64,000 bases of DNA from Ectopseudomonas mendocina (GTDB taxonomy: Bacteria > Pseudomonadota > Gammaproteobacteria > Pseudomonadales > Pseudomonadaceae), in the NCBI RefSeq assembly GCF_016008875.1, contig NZ_JADTQG010000006.1, positions 124,001 through 188,000 on the forward strand, written 5' to 3'. The notes beneath the pieces were generated by a model. The model was given only the letters and a program-made list of their open reading frames with translations. It was not told the DNA's origin and searched no databases. Both the position numbers and the translations under genes were made by a program. Of this stretch, positions 7,085-18,863 are shown one piece after another; the stretch's first letter is position 1; every line of letters begins with the position of its first letter.

Positions 7085-9916
7085 ATGCAAGAAAGCGTGA
7101 TGCAGCGCATGTGGGACAGTGCCCACCTATCCGGTGGCAACGCTGCCTACGTGGAAGAGCTCTATGAGCTCTACCTGCACGATCCCAACGCTGTGCCAGA
7201 AGAGTGGCGCACTTACTTCCAGAAGTTGCCGACCGACGGCAGCGCTGCAACGGACGTATCGCATTCGACCATTCGCGATCATTTCGTCCTGCTCGCCAAG
7301 AATTCGCGTCGCGCCCAGCCGGTTTCCGCCGGGGCCGTCAGCAGCGAGCACGAAAAGAAGCAGGTGGAAGTACTGCGCCTGATCCAGGCCTACCGCATGC
7401 GTGGCCATCAGGCCGCCCAGCTTGACCCCTTGGGTCTGTGGGTGCGCACTGCGCCGTCTGACCTGTCGATCAATCACTACGGCCTGACCGACGCGGATCT
7501 GGACACTACTTTCCGCACCGGCGAGCTGTACATCGGCAAAGAAGAGGCAACGCTACGCGAAATCCGCGATGCGCTGCAGCAGACATATTGTCGCACCATC
7601 GGTGCCGAGTTCACCCACATCGTCGATTCCGGTCAGCGCAACTGGTTCGCCCAGCGCCTGGAAAGCGTGCGCGGTCGTCCGCAGTTTTCCGCCGAGGTGC
7701 AGGCGCACGTGCTCGAGCGCGTCGTCGCTGCCGAAGGTCTGGAAAAGTACCTGGGCACCAAGTACCCGGGCACCAAGCGTTTCGGCCTGGAAGGTGGTGA
7801 GAGCCTGATCCCGCTGCTGGACGAAATCATCCAGCGTTCGGGCTCCTACGGCACCAAGGAAATCGTCATCGGCATGGCCCACCGTGGCCGTCTGAACGTC
7901 CTGGTCAACACCTTCGGCAAGAATCCGCGCGACCTGTTCGACGAGTTCGAAGGCAAGAAGACCGAAGGTCTGTCCTCCGGTGACGTGAAGTACCACCAGG
8001 GCTTCTCCTCCAACGTCATGACTGCCGGCGGCGAAGTGCACCTGGCGCTGGCGTTCAACCCCTCGCACCTGGAAATCGTTTCCCCGGTGGTCGAGGGTTC
8101 GGTACGTGCCCGCCAGGACCGTCGTAGCGACGCCAGTGGCGACAAGGTTCTGCCGATCTCCATCCACGGTGACGCGGCGTTCGCCGGTCAGGGCGTGGTC
8201 ATGGAAACCTTCCAGATGTCGCAGACCCGCGGCTACAAGACTGGCGGCACCATCCACATCGTGATCAACAACCAGGTTGGTTTCACCACCAGCCGTCCGG
8301 AAGATGCGCGCTCCACCGAGTACGCCACCGACGTCGCCAAGATGATCCAGGCGCCGATCTTCCACGTGAATGGCGATGATCCGGAAGCCGTGCTGTTCGT
8401 TACCCAGCTGGCCGTCGACTACCGCATGCAGTACAAGCGCGACGTGGTCATCGACCTGGTCTGCTACCGCCGTCGCGGCCACAACGAGGCCGACGAGCCG
8501 AATGGCACCCAGCCGCTGATGTATCAGCAGATAGCCAAGCAGCGCACCACCCGCGAGCTCTACGCCGACGCCCTGGTTGCATCCGGCGCGCAGAGCAGCG
8601 ACGACGTGCAGGCCAAGATCGACGACTACCGTACTGCGCTGGACAACGGCCAGCACGTGGTCAAGAGCCTGGTCAAGGAGCCGAACAAGGAGCTGTTCGT
8701 CGACTGGCGTCCGTACCTGGGCCATGCCTGGACCGCGCGTCACGACACCCGTTTCGACCTGAAGACCCTGCAGGACCTGTCCGCCAAGCTGCTGGAGATC
8801 CCCGAGGGTTTCCTGGTTCAGCGTCAGGTCTCGAAGATCCTCGAAGACCGCCAGAAGATGGGCGCGGGCGGTTTGCCGATCAACTGGGGCTTCGCCGAGA
8901 CCATGGCCTACGCCACGCTGCTGGTCGAAGGTCACCCGATTCGCATGACCGGCCAGGACATCGGCCGCGGCACCTTCTCGCACCGTCACGCGGTGCTGCA
9001 CAACCAGAAGGACGCCTCGGCCTACGTTCCGCTGAAGAACCTGTACGAAGGTCAGCCGAAGTTCGAGCTGTACGACTCCTACCTCTCCGAGGAAGCGGTG
9101 CTGGCATTCGAATATGGCTACGCCACCACCACGCCGAACGCGCTGGTGATCTGGGAAGCTCAGTTCGGCGACTTCGCCAACGGCGCTCAGGTGGTGTTCG
9201 ACCAGTTCATCTCCAGCGGCGAGACCAAGTGGGGCCGTCTGTGCGGTCTGACCGTTCTGCTGCCGCATGGTTATGAAGGGCAGGGGCCTGAGCACAGCTC
9301 GGCGCGTCTGGAGCGTTACCTGCAACTGTGCGCCGAGCACAACATGCAGGTGTGCGTACCGACCACCCCGGCGCAGGTCTACCACATGCTGCGTCGCCAG
9401 GTGATCCGCCCGCTGCGCAAGCCGCTGGTGGTCCTGACGCCGAAATCGCTGCTGCGTCACAAGCTGGCAATCTCGACCTTGGAAGATCTGGCCGAAGGCT
9501 CCTTCCAGACCGTGATCGGCGAGATCGACTCGCTGGATCCGGCCAAGGTCGAGCGTATGGTGCTGTGCAGTGGCAAGGTCTACTACGACCTGCTGGAGAA
9601 GCGTCGCGCCGAGGGTCGCGAGGACATCGCCATCGTTCGCATCGAGCAGCTCTATCCGTTCCCGGAAGACGATCTGGCCGAGGTACTGGCGCCGTACAAG
9701 AACCTCAAGCACATCGTCTGGTGTCAGGAAGAGCCGATGAACCAGGGCGCCTGGTATTGCAGCCAGCACCACATGCGTCGCGTCGCTACTGCGCACAACA
9801 AGTCGCTGTTCCTGGAGTATGCCGGTCGTGATGCGTCGGCAGCGCCAGCTTGCGGTTACGCGTCGATGCACGCCGAGCAGCAGGAAAAACTGCTGCAGGA
9901 CGCCTTTACTGTTTAA
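7085..9916 (+). CDS. sucA: 2-oxoglutarate dehydrogenase E1 component
   Basis: A 943-residue thiamine-diphosphate-dependent decarboxylase subunit of the 2-oxoglutarate dehydrogenase complex. The N-terminal E2-docking segment begins MQESVMQRMWDSAHLSGGN. The AHRGRLNVL motif and the GDAAFAGQGVV...NNQVGFTT region form the ThDP/Mg site, and the transketolase-like pyrimidine domain includes GQDIGRGTFSHRHAVLHNQ. Length matches the family. The next gene is sucB, 64 bases on. Confidence 0.97.
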   Translation: MQESVMQRMWDSAHLSGGNAAYVEELYELYLHDPNAVPEEWRTYFQKLPTDGSAATDVSHSTIRDHFVLLAKNSRRAQPVSAGAVSSEHEKKQVEVLRLIQAYRMRGHQAAQLDPLGLWVRTAPSDLSINHYGLTDADLDTTFRTGELYIGKEEATLREIRDALQQTYCRTIGAEFTHIVDSGQRNWFAQRLESVRGRPQFSAEVQAHVLERVVAAEGLEKYLGTKYPGTKRFGLEGGESLIPLLDEIIQRSGSYGTKEIVIGMAHRGRLNVLVNTFGKNPRDLFDEFEGKKTEGLSSGDVKYHQGFSSNVMTAGGEVHLALAFNPSHLEIVSPVVEGSVRARQDRRSDASGDKVLPISIHGDAAFAGQGVVMETFQMSQTRGYKTGGTIHIVINNQVGFTTSRPEDARSTEYATDVAKMIQAPIFHVNGDDPEAVLFVTQLAVDYRMQYKRDVVIDLVCYRRRGHNEADEPNGTQPLMYQQIAKQRTTRELYADALVASGAQSSDDVQAKIDDYRTALDNGQHVVKSLVKEPNKELFVDWRPYLGHAWTARHDTRFDLKTLQDLSAKLLEIPEGFLVQRQVSKILEDRQKMGAGGLPINWGFAETMAYATLLVEGHPIRMTGQDIGRGTFSHRHAVLHNQKDASAYVPLKNLYEGQPKFELYDSYLSEEAVLAFEYGYATTTPNALVIWEAQFGDFANGAQVVFDQFISSGETKWGRLCGLTVLLPHGYEGQGPEHSSARLERYLQLCAEHNMQVCVPTTPAQVYHMLRRQVIRPLRKPLVVLTPKSLLRHKLAISTLEDLAEGSFQTVIGEIDSLDPAKVERMVLCSGKVYYDLLEKRRAEGREDIAIVRIEQLYPFPEDDLAEVLAPYKNLKHIVWCQEEPMNQGAWYCSQHHMRRVATAHNKSLFLEYAGRDASAAPACGYASMHAEQQEKLLQDAFTV

Positions 9917-9925
9917 CGCCTTCAT

Positions 9926-9953
9926 CCGGTAGGTGGCAGGTGCCACCTACCGG
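9926..9953 (+). other. Perfect 13-bp inverted repeat between sucA and sucB
   Basis: CCGGTAGGTGGCA is followed by GG and its exact reverse complement. No U-run follows, so it is not a standard terminator. It may protect or process the polycistronic mRNA between E1 and E2, or weakly attenuate. Confidence 0.6.
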
Positions 9954-9980
9954 TAAACCGAATTTAAGGAAACGCATACA

Positions 9981-11192
9981 ATGGCTATCGAGATCAAAGC
10001 CCCAACCTTCCCAGAATCGGTTGCCGACGGCACCGTGGCCACCTGGCACAAGAAGCCGGGCGAAGCGGTCAAGCGCGATGAGCTGATCGTCGACATCGAA
10101 ACCGACAAGGTGGTGATCGAAGTCCTGGCCGAGGCCGATGGTGTCCTGGCTGAAATCATCAAGAACGAAGGCGACACCGTCCTTTCCAACGAGCTGCTGG
10201 GCAAGCTGACCGAAGGTGGCGCTGGTGCCGCTGCTCCGGCTGCCGCTCCGGCTCAGGCTGCTGCTCCGGCTGCCGCTGCTGGCGACGACTCCATCCTCTC
10301 GCCGGCCGCGCGCAAGCTGGCTGAAGAGAACGGCATCGACCCGAACAGCATCGCCGGCACCGGTAAAGGTGGTCGCGTGACCAAGGAAGACGTGGTCGCT
10401 GCTGTCGAAGCCAAGAAGAACGCTCCTGCCGCTGCTGCCAAGCCGGCCGCCGCCTCGGCTGCTGCCGCTCCGGTCGTTGCCGCTGGCGATCGCACCGAGA
10501 AGCGTGTGCCGATGACCCGCCTGCGCGCCAAGATCGCCGAGCGTCTGGTTGAAGCCCAGTCCTCCATGGCCATGCTGACCACCTTCAACGAAGTGGACAT
10601 GACCGAAGTCATGGCGCTGCGTTCGAAGTACAAGGATCTGTTCGAGAAGTCCCACAACGGCGTGCGCCTGGGCTTCATGTCGTTCTTCGTCAAGGCCGCT
10701 ACCGAGGCGCTGAAGCGTTTCCCTGCAGTCAACGCTTCGATCGACGGCAACGACATCGTTTACCACGGCTATGCCGACATCGGCGTTGCCGTGTCCAGCG
10801 ACCGCGGCCTGGTGGTTCCGGTACTGCGTAACGCCGAGCAGATGAGCCTGGCTGAAATCGAAAGCGGCATCGCCACCTTTGGCAAGAAAGCCAAAGACGG
10901 CAAGCTGTCCATCGAAGAAATGACCGGCGGCACCTTCACCATCACCAACGGTGGTACCTTCGGTTCGATGATGTCGACGCCGATCGTCAACCCGCCGCAA
11001 GCCGCCATCCTGGGTATGCACAACATCATCCAGCGTCCGATGGCGATCAACGGTCAGGTGGTGATCCGCCCGATGATGTACCTGGCGCTGTCTTACGACC
11101 ACCGCCTGATCGATGGTAAGGAAGCCGTGACCTTCCTGGTGACCATCAAGAACTTGCTTGAAGACCCGGCTCGTCTGCTGCTGGAAATCTAA
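9981..11192 (+). CDS. sucB: 2-oxoglutarate dehydrogenase E2, dihydrolipoamide succinyltransferase
   Basis: A 403-residue acyltransferase core of the complex. The N-terminal lipoyl domain carries the lipoylation motif [12 protein letters not shown] (Lys about residue 43). An Ala/Pro-rich hinge follows, then the E1/E3-binding domain ([20 protein letters not shown], about 107-126), a second Ala-rich linker, and the catalytic domain ending with the active-site [12 protein letters not shown] near residue 373. A single lipoyl domain is normal for SucB. Confidence 0.97.
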   Translation: MAIEIKAPTFPESVADGTVATWHKKPGEAVKRDELIVDIETDKVVIEVLAEADGVLAEIIKNEGDTVLSNELLGKLTEGGAGAAAPAAAPAQAAAPAAAAGDDSILSPAARKLAEENGIDPNSIAGTGKGGRVTKEDVVAAVEAKKNAPAAAAKPAAASAAAAPVVAAGDRTEKRVPMTRLRAKIAERLVEAQSSMAMLTTFNEVDMTEVMALRSKYKDLFEKSHNGVRLGFMSFFVKAATEALKRFPAVNASIDGNDIVYHGYADIGVAVSSDRGLVVPVLRNAEQMSLAEIESGIATFGKKAKDGKLSIEEMTGGTFTITNGGTFGSMMSTPIVNPPQAAILGMHNIIQRPMAINGQVVIRPMMYLALSYDHRLIDGKEAVTFLVTIKNLLEDPARLLLEI

Positions 11193-12695
<1,503 letters not shown>

Positions 12696-12704
12696 GCGTC
12701 ACAG

Positions 12705-12725
12705 GTGGCCGCCGCGTGCGGCCAC
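12705..12725 (+). other. Hairpin downstream of lpd
   Basis: GTGGCCGC / GCGGCCAC 8-bp stem with loop CGCGT just after the lpd stop. No U-tract, so probably an mRNA 3' stabiliser or pause site. Confidence 0.45.
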
Positions 12726-12936
12726 TCAAGTTGTTGTAAGCCGCCGTGGTAGGTGGGGCGTCACGTAATCGCCTCATCGCTACGGTGGTGTTTGCAAGCA
12801 GAACCACGTCGGGTGGCCCGCGTCGAGTTCGACTCGCGGCGGAAGGCCCGGCGGACTGCTTCGGCAGTCACAGGTGGCGCGGTATCACAAGTACAGCGCC
12901 GAATGCGCAATACCTAAACGAAGACGGTAGACAAGC
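12726..12936 (+). other. lpd-sucC spacer
   Basis: Holds a perfect 6-bp stem GACTGC / GCAGTC with a TTCG tetraloop at 12854-12869 and no convincing gene. A 64-codon frame here has unnatural composition. A secondary promoter for sucCD could lie here, but I cannot point to a good -35/-10 pair. Confidence 0.35.
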
Positions 12937-14102
<1,166 letters not shown>

Positions 14103-14103
<1 letters not shown>

Positions 14104-14990
14104 TGAGCGTCCTGATCAATAAAGACACCAAAGTCATCTGCCAGGGCTTCACCGGCTCGCAGGGTACTTTCCACAGCGAACAAGCCATCGCCTACGGCAC
14201 CCAGATGGTCGGCGGCGTGACTCCAGGCAAGGGTGGCACCACCCACCTGGGCCTGCCGGTGTTCAACACCGTCAAGGAAGCCGTGGAAGCCACCGGCGCC
14301 GATGCTTCGGTCATCTACGTACCGGCTCCGTTCTGCAAAGACTCGATCCTGGAAGCTGCTTTCGGCGGCATCAAGCTGATCGTCTGCATCACTGAAGGCA
14401 TTCCTACCCTGGACATGCTGGATGCCAAGGTCATCTGCGACGAGCTGGGCGTACGCCTGATCGGCCCGAACTGCCCGGGCGTGATCACTCCCGGCGAGTG
14501 CAAGATCGGCATCATGCCGGGTCACATCCACCTGCCAGGCAAAGTCGGTATCGTGTCCCGTTCGGGCACCCTGACCTATGAAGCCGTGAAGCAGACCACC
14601 GACGCCGGCTTCGGCCAGTCCACCTGCGTGGGCATCGGCGGTGACCCCATCCCGGGCTCCAACTTCATCGATATCCTGAAGCTGTTCCAGGAAGATCCGA
14701 AGACCGAAGCGATCGTCATGATCGGTGAGATCGGCGGTTCGGCTGAAGAAGAAGCGGCTGCCTTCATCAAGGCCAACGTCACCAAGCCTGTAGTTTCCTA
14801 CATCGCTGGTGTGACCGCTCCTCCCGGCAAGCGTATGGGCCACGCTGGCGCCATCATCTCCGGCGGCAAGGGCACTGCAGACGAGAAATTCGCTGCGCTG
14901 CAGGACGCTGGTGTGAAAACCGTGCGTTCCCTGGCTGACATCGGCAAGGCCCTGGCCGAGCTGACCGGTTGGGAAGTCAAGAACGCCTAA
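14103..14990 (+). CDS. sucD: Succinyl-CoA synthetase alpha subunit
   Basis: A 295-residue subunit that binds CoA and carries the phosphohistidine. The CoA-binding Rossmann segment [18 protein letters not shown] is near residue 16. The active-site histidine is in [17 protein letters not shown] (about 246-262). It is the last gene of the sdh-suc unit, followed by a strong terminator. Confidence 0.97.
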
Positions 14991-15007
14991 GCGTTGCTGA
15001 CTCTCGC

Positions 15008-15035
15008 AAAAAGGCCACCTTCGGGTGGCCTTTTT
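15008..15035 (+). terminator. Rho-independent terminator after sucD
   Basis: AAAAAGGCCACC, loop TTCG, GGTGGCCTTTTT. A textbook hairpin with a UUCG tetraloop and T-run, closing the TCA operon. Confidence 0.95.
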
Positions 15036-15398
15036 GTTTGGTGCCTGTTGAAGGCTCGGGGTAGACACGAATTTCCGCGAAGCTCGCAGCGAAATCGTGA
15101 ATAAAGCACAGCGACGCCCATGCGCTCCCGGTGGGAAGAGGGCGGGCAGGTCAGTTGCTGCCGTCCCCGCGCTATTGTCGAGCATGCGACAGTCAGTTAT
15201 GCCAGTTCGACAGCTCGTCCCGCAACTGTGCTGATGCAGGACGCTTTTCGTTAATATCTGCGGCTTACCGTGTCCGTGGCGCCACAAGCGCCTGGCGATG
15301 CATGCAGTGGTTCGAGCCAAACGCTCGGGCGACGTTTCCTGAATCCCTCAAGGAAACCCCCGCAACTCTTCGATTTCCTGCCTGTGGTATTTCTTCTT
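15036..15398 (+). other. Intergenic region before the branched-chain amino acid carrier
   Basis: About 360 bases without a credible gene. A small stem GTTTCCT / AGGAAAC lies at 15334-15357 close to the carrier gene. The upstream part should contain the carrier promoter, and a TTAATAT-like -10 sits near 15252, but I cannot assign the -35. Confidence 0.35.
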
Positions 15399-16712
15399 AT
15401 GACTCGTTTGAAAGGCCCGGACCTGTTGGCCCTCGGCTTCATGACTTTTGCCCTGTTTCTGGGCGCCGGCAATATCATCTTCCCGCCCAGCGCCGGTCTG
15501 GCCGCTGGCGAGAACCTACTTCCCGCGGCAATCGGCTTTCTGTTGACCGGCGTCGGTCTGCCGCTGCTGACCGTCGTTGCACTGGCACGTGTTGGCGGGG
15601 GGATGGATCTGCTCACTGCGCCTTTGGGCAAGATCGCCGGCGCCATCCTCGCGGTAGCGGTGTACCTGGCCATCGGTCCATTGTTCGCTACGCCGCGTAC
15701 CGCCGTGGTGTCGTTCGAGATGGGCATCGCGCCATTCACCGGTAACGAAGGCGCGCCGCTGCTGATCTACACCCTGGTGTATTTCGCTGCCGTGTTGTTT
15801 CTTTCCCTCAATCCAGGGCAACTGGTCGATCGCATCGGCAAGTTCATCACGCCGGTACTGCTGGCTGCGCTGCTGGTACTTGGTGGCGCTGCCTTGTTCG
15901 CTCCGGCCGGCGAGATCGGCGTGGTTGCCGAGAGCTATCGCGAGGCGCCGCTGGTACAGGGCTTCTTGCAGGGCTACCTGACCATGGACACTCTGGGTGC
16001 GCTGGTCTTCGGTATCGTCATCGCCAGCGCCATCCGTGATCGCGGCATCAGCGATGCAGGGCTGGTGACCCGTTACTCGGTCATCGCCGGTATCATCGCC
16101 GCCACCGGCCTGTCGCTGGTTTATCTGGCGCTGTTCTACCTGGGTGCCACCAGCCAGGGCATCGCCGGCGATGCGCAAAATGGCGTGCAGGTACTGACCA
16201 CTTATGTTCAGCACACCTTCGGCACCACTGGCAGCCTGCTGCTGGCCGTGGTCATCACCCTGGCGTGCCTGACCACCGCGGTGGGCCTGCTGACTGCCTG
16301 TGGCGAGTTCTTCAGCAAGCTGCTGCCGGTGTCTTACCGCAGCGTGGTGATCCTATTCGGGCTGTTCAGTCTCGGTGTGGCCAATCAGGGCCTGACGCAG
16401 TTGATCAGCTTCTCCATTCCCGTGCTGGTCGGCCTGTATCCGCTGGCGATCGTCCTGGTCGCCCTGAGCCTGGCCAATCGCCTGTGGCGTTGCCAATCGC
16501 TGGTGTTCATGCCGGTGATGGCCGTTACGCTGGTTTTCGGCATTGCCGATGGCGTGGCCGCGACCCCGTGGGCCGACAAGGTTCCAGCCTGGTTCGGGCA
16601 ACTGCCGCTGGCAGGGCAGAGCCTGGGCTGGTTGCTGCCGGTGGCGGTAACCCTGGCATTGGTGGTGGTGCTCGATCGCCTCCGCGGACTGCGCCAGGGC
16701 GCTACCGCCTGA
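15399..16712 (+). CDS. brnQ: Branched-chain amino acid:Na+ symporter, BrnQ/BraB family
   Basis: A 437-residue inner-membrane LIVCS-family carrier with about 12 hydrophobic helices. The N-terminal GFMTFALFLGAGNIIFPP motif is diagnostic, and PRTAVVSFEMGIAPF (about residues 95-110) is also conserved. It should import leucine, isoleucine and valine with Na+. Pseudomonas aeruginosa BraB, which occupies the same place after sucD, is the closest remembered match. A 43-codon upstream extension is possible, but the chosen ATG gives the family N-terminus. No clear Shine-Dalgarno is seen. Confidence 0.93.
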   Translation: MTRLKGPDLLALGFMTFALFLGAGNIIFPPSAGLAAGENLLPAAIGFLLTGVGLPLLTVVALARVGGGMDLLTAPLGKIAGAILAVAVYLAIGPLFATPRTAVVSFEMGIAPFTGNEGAPLLIYTLVYFAAVLFLSLNPGQLVDRIGKFITPVLLAALLVLGGAALFAPAGEIGVVAESYREAPLVQGFLQGYLTMDTLGALVFGIVIASAIRDRGISDAGLVTRYSVIAGIIAATGLSLVYLALFYLGATSQGIAGDAQNGVQVLTTYVQHTFGTTGSLLLAVVITLACLTTAVGLLTACGEFFSKLLPVSYRSVVILFGLFSLGVANQGLTQLISFSIPVLVGLYPLAIVLVALSLANRLWRCQSLVFMPVMAVTLVFGIADGVAATPWADKVPAWFGQLPLAGQSLGWLLPVAVTLALVVVLDRLRGLRQGATA

Positions 16713-16730
16713 CGCAGGCTCGAAACAAAC

Positions 16731-16757
16731 AAGGCTGCCCACAAGGCGGCCTTTTTT
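16731..16757 (+). terminator. Terminator after brnQ
   Basis: AAGGCTGCC, loop CACAA, GGCGGCCTT (one U-G pair), then TTTT. Confidence 0.85.
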
Positions 16758-16816
16758 GTGGAACAAGAAAACGGGTGGCCTGGCTATAATCGGCAGCAGT
16801 CTTACAAGGAGTTGGC

Positions 16817-17551
16817 ATGCTCAACAGCTATCCGTACCTGCCTCATGTTCTGGCCGCACTCTGGTTCGTCATCTGCTGGGGCGGCTACACCCGCTACGCC
16901 TCGGTTAAGGCGCAAACCACTCCCTGCCTTGCCAGCGTCCTGCATCTTTACCGTGAAGACTGGATGCGTCGCATGCTGCTGCGTGACAACCGCATTGCCG
17001 ATGCCAATGTGATCGGTAACCTCGAGCGCAACGCGTCGTTCTTCGCCTCCAGCACGCTGATCATTTTGGCCGGCATCCTCACCGTGCTGGGTGCTTCCGA
17101 CCGTGCGCTGTCGCTGTTGGCCGACATACCCTTCGTGCAGCAGGCCAGCCGTGGGCTGTCGGAAATCAAGCTGTTGTGCCTGGGCATTATCTTCGTCTAC
17201 GCCTTCTTCACCTTCAGCTGGTGCATGCGTCAGTACAACTTCGCTGCGGTGCTGGTGGGCTCGGCGCCGATGGTGGGGGAGCGGCACGTGACCGAGCAGG
17301 AGCGCAAGGCTTTCGGCGAGCGCACGGCACGGGTGATCTCGATGGCCGCCAACCAGTTCAACTTCGGCCTGCGCGCCTACTATTTCGGTATGGCGACGCT
17401 GGCCTGGTTCATCAATCCGTGGTTTTTCATGCTGGTGACCACAGGCGTGGTCCTGGTGCTGTATCGCCGAGAGTTTCATTCGGATGTGCTGGAAGTGATG
17501 GTCTATACCCCAACGCCGGCCGCTGATGTGGCCAAGGAGAAGAGTGAATGA
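16817..17551 (+). CDS. DUF599 family membrane protein
   Basis: A 244-residue inner-membrane protein with a transmembrane helix at about residues 8-25 and others near 75-95, 115-140 and 205-225. It fits the DUF599 family, whose function is unknown. ATG follows AAGGAG, and a perfect TATAAT lies about 27 bases upstream of it although no good -35 is visible. It overlaps the next gene by four bases (ATGA), so the two are co-translated. Confidence 0.8.
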   Translation: MLNSYPYLPHVLAALWFVICWGGYTRYASVKAQTTPCLASVLHLYREDWMRRMLLRDNRIADANVIGNLERNASFFASSTLIILAGILTVLGASDRALSLLADIPFVQQASRGLSEIKLLCLGIIFVYAFFTFSWCMRQYNFAAVLVGSAPMVGERHVTEQERKAFGERTARVISMAANQFNFGLRAYYFGMATLAWFINPWFFMLVTTGVVLVLYRREFHSDVLEVMVYTPTPAADVAKEKSE

Positions 17552-17940
17552 GCATTCCGTTCTGGTGCGTTTTCATCAGCGCCTTGTTGATCTTCATCGC
17601 CAAGGCGCCGCTGGCCAAGGCCATGGCCGCGGAGGGTGGCGGGCGCTACGACAACCATCATCCGCGCGCGCAGCAGGCACGCCTGACCGGCTTCGGCGCA
17701 CGCGCCCTGGCTGCTCATCTGAACAGCATCGAGGCGTTCCCGTTATTCGCAGCCGGTGTGCTGATGGCGCACACCACTCAGACCTACGGCTTCCTGATCG
17801 ACGCGCTGGCGATCACCTTCGTCGTCAGCCGTGTGCTGTACCTGCTGTTCTACTGGTGGGACCTGCACTGGCAGCGTAGTCTGGTTTGGGTGGTGGGTCT
17901 GGTCTGCAGCCTGTTGCTGATGCTCAGCCCGGCGCTGTAA
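17548..17940 (+). CDS. MAPEG family membrane protein
   Basis: A 130-residue protein with four hydrophobic segments and the MAPEG-like motif RAQQARLTGFGARALAAHLNSIEAFPLFAAGV split around residues 36-70. MAPEG members include glutathione transferases and leukotriene synthases; bacterial ones of this size are mostly uncharacterised. It is coupled to the DUF599 gene by an ATGA overlap. Confidence 0.8.
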   Translation: MSIPFWCVFISALLIFIAKAPLAKAMAAEGGGRYDNHHPRAQQARLTGFGARALAAHLNSIEAFPLFAAGVLMAHTTQTYGFLIDALAITFVVSRVLYLLFYWWDLHWQRSLVWVVGLVCSLLLMLSPAL

Positions 17941-17955
17941 AAGGCGACGAGCAGA

Positions 17956-17990
17956 AACGACAAGGCCCGCTTCAAGCGGGCCTTGTCGTT
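17956..17990. terminator. Bidirectional terminator
   Basis: A 17-bp perfect inverted repeat (AACGACAAGGCCCGCTT and complement around a single C). It lies between convergent MAPEG and lipoprotein genes. Confidence 0.8.
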
Positions 17991-18003
17991 CCAGTGACGG
18001 GGC

Positions 18004-18294
18004 TTATCGGCCTTCGGCCGCATCACCGATCTCGTCACCGGCGTCCTCGATCGCATCGGCCGCGTCGTCGGCCGCATCTTCAATCTTCTCGCCAGTGGTA
18101 GGCTCGGTGCCCATCACTTCGTCAGTTTTCTGTTCGATGCCTTCACCGGCTTGTTCGGCAGCTTCACCCATGGACTCGGCCGCTTCGGAAACGGATTCTT
18201 GGGCGGATTCCAGCTTGTCTTCAGGGGATTGTTCACAGGCCGCCAGGCCCAGCGTGGCCGCGAGCAGAAGGGCGTAGGTAAGGGGTTTTTGCAT
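18004..18294 (-). CDS. Small Ala/Glu-rich lipoprotein
   Basis: A 96-residue predicted lipoprotein. The signal ends in the lipobox LAAC, giving Cys20. The mature part is acidic and built of Glu/Ala heptad-like stretches (AAESMGEAAEQAGEGIEQK) followed by Asp/Ala repeats, so it is likely extended or helical. The start at MQKPLTYALLL is supported by GGAGAT upstream; a longer frame adds 15 implausible residues. It has the same signal peptide design as the next gene and is probably its paralogue. Function unknown. Confidence 0.75.
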   Translation of the reverse strand: MQKPLTYALLLAATLGLAACEQSPEDKLESAQESVSEAAESMGEAAEQAGEGIEQKTDEVMGTEPTTGEKIEDAADDAADAIEDAGDEIGDAAEGR

Positions 18295-18385
18295 GGTTAC
18301 ATCTCCATGTGTAGTGCGGATGATGCCGTGTAGCGCCATCCGTGCGATTTGGAGCGAACAAGCGAAGCGAAGTTCCTGGGCCTGA

Positions 18386-18424
18386 AAAAAACGAAACCCG
18401 CGGCAGAGCGCGGGTTTCGTTTCG
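18386..18424 (-). terminator. Terminator of the upstream-lying minus-strand lipoprotein gene
   Basis: AAACGAAACCCGCG and its complement make a 14-bp stem with a 6-base loop. On the minus strand a run of T residues follows, so it ends transcription of the gene at 18441-18716 before its paralogue. Confidence 0.85.
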
Positions 18425-18440
18425 TGGTGAATCAGTAGTG

Positions 18441-18716
18441 TTACTGATTGGTCTGCCCGGCGGGAGCCGCAGGCGGAGGCACCGGGTTGGTCGGTTCGCT
18501 ATCGGGCGGCGGCATCTGCTCGAGCGCTTCCTCGCGATTTTCCTCGGTACGCTCTTCAACCGCTTCTCTCTCGTGTTCGGCTGCTTCGTTCATCGACTCC
18601 TGCGCCTCGGAGCGCGCTTCGCGGGCGTCTTCGGCGGCGTCCTCGGAGGGCTTGTCACACGCGGCGAGGCCCAGTGTGGCGGCTAGCATGACGGCATAAG
18701 CGAGTGTTTTCTGCAT
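18441..18716 (-). CDS. Small Glu-rich lipoprotein, paralogue of its neighbour
   Basis: A 91-residue predicted lipoprotein that starts MQKTLAYAVMLAATLGLAAC, near-identical in design to the neighbouring gene. The lipobox is LAAC (Cys20). The mature region is highly charged (EDAREARSEAQESMNEAAEHERE), likely a single helix, and ends in a Pro-rich tail. ATG has GGAGAA upstream. The two genes have separate terminators, so they may be independently expressed. Function unknown. Confidence 0.75.
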   Translation of the reverse strand: MQKTLAYAVMLAATLGLAACDKPSEDAAEDAREARSEAQESMNEAAEHEREAVEERTEENREEALEQMPPPDSEPTNPVPPPAAPAGQTNQ

Positions 18717-18863
18717 GTTGTTCTCCTTGAAAAAAATGCCAGTACATTTTTTCGAAAGAGCAGAGCGTCAGAAGTTCATTGTCGTTGCGTTCGGCAAGCC
18801 GTGCCGCATCTGCCGGCTGGCGCTATCATGCGCGACTTTGCGTCGCCATCACGAGGTATGAGG

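Noticed and set aside
7553-9946. 797-codon minus-strand open frame opposite sucA
   Set aside because: Antisense shadow of sucA, without start signal or recognisable domains.
16785-16790. Perfect TATAAT before the DUF599 gene as a full promoter
   Set aside because: No acceptable -35 at 16-18 bases, so only mentioned in the gene entry.
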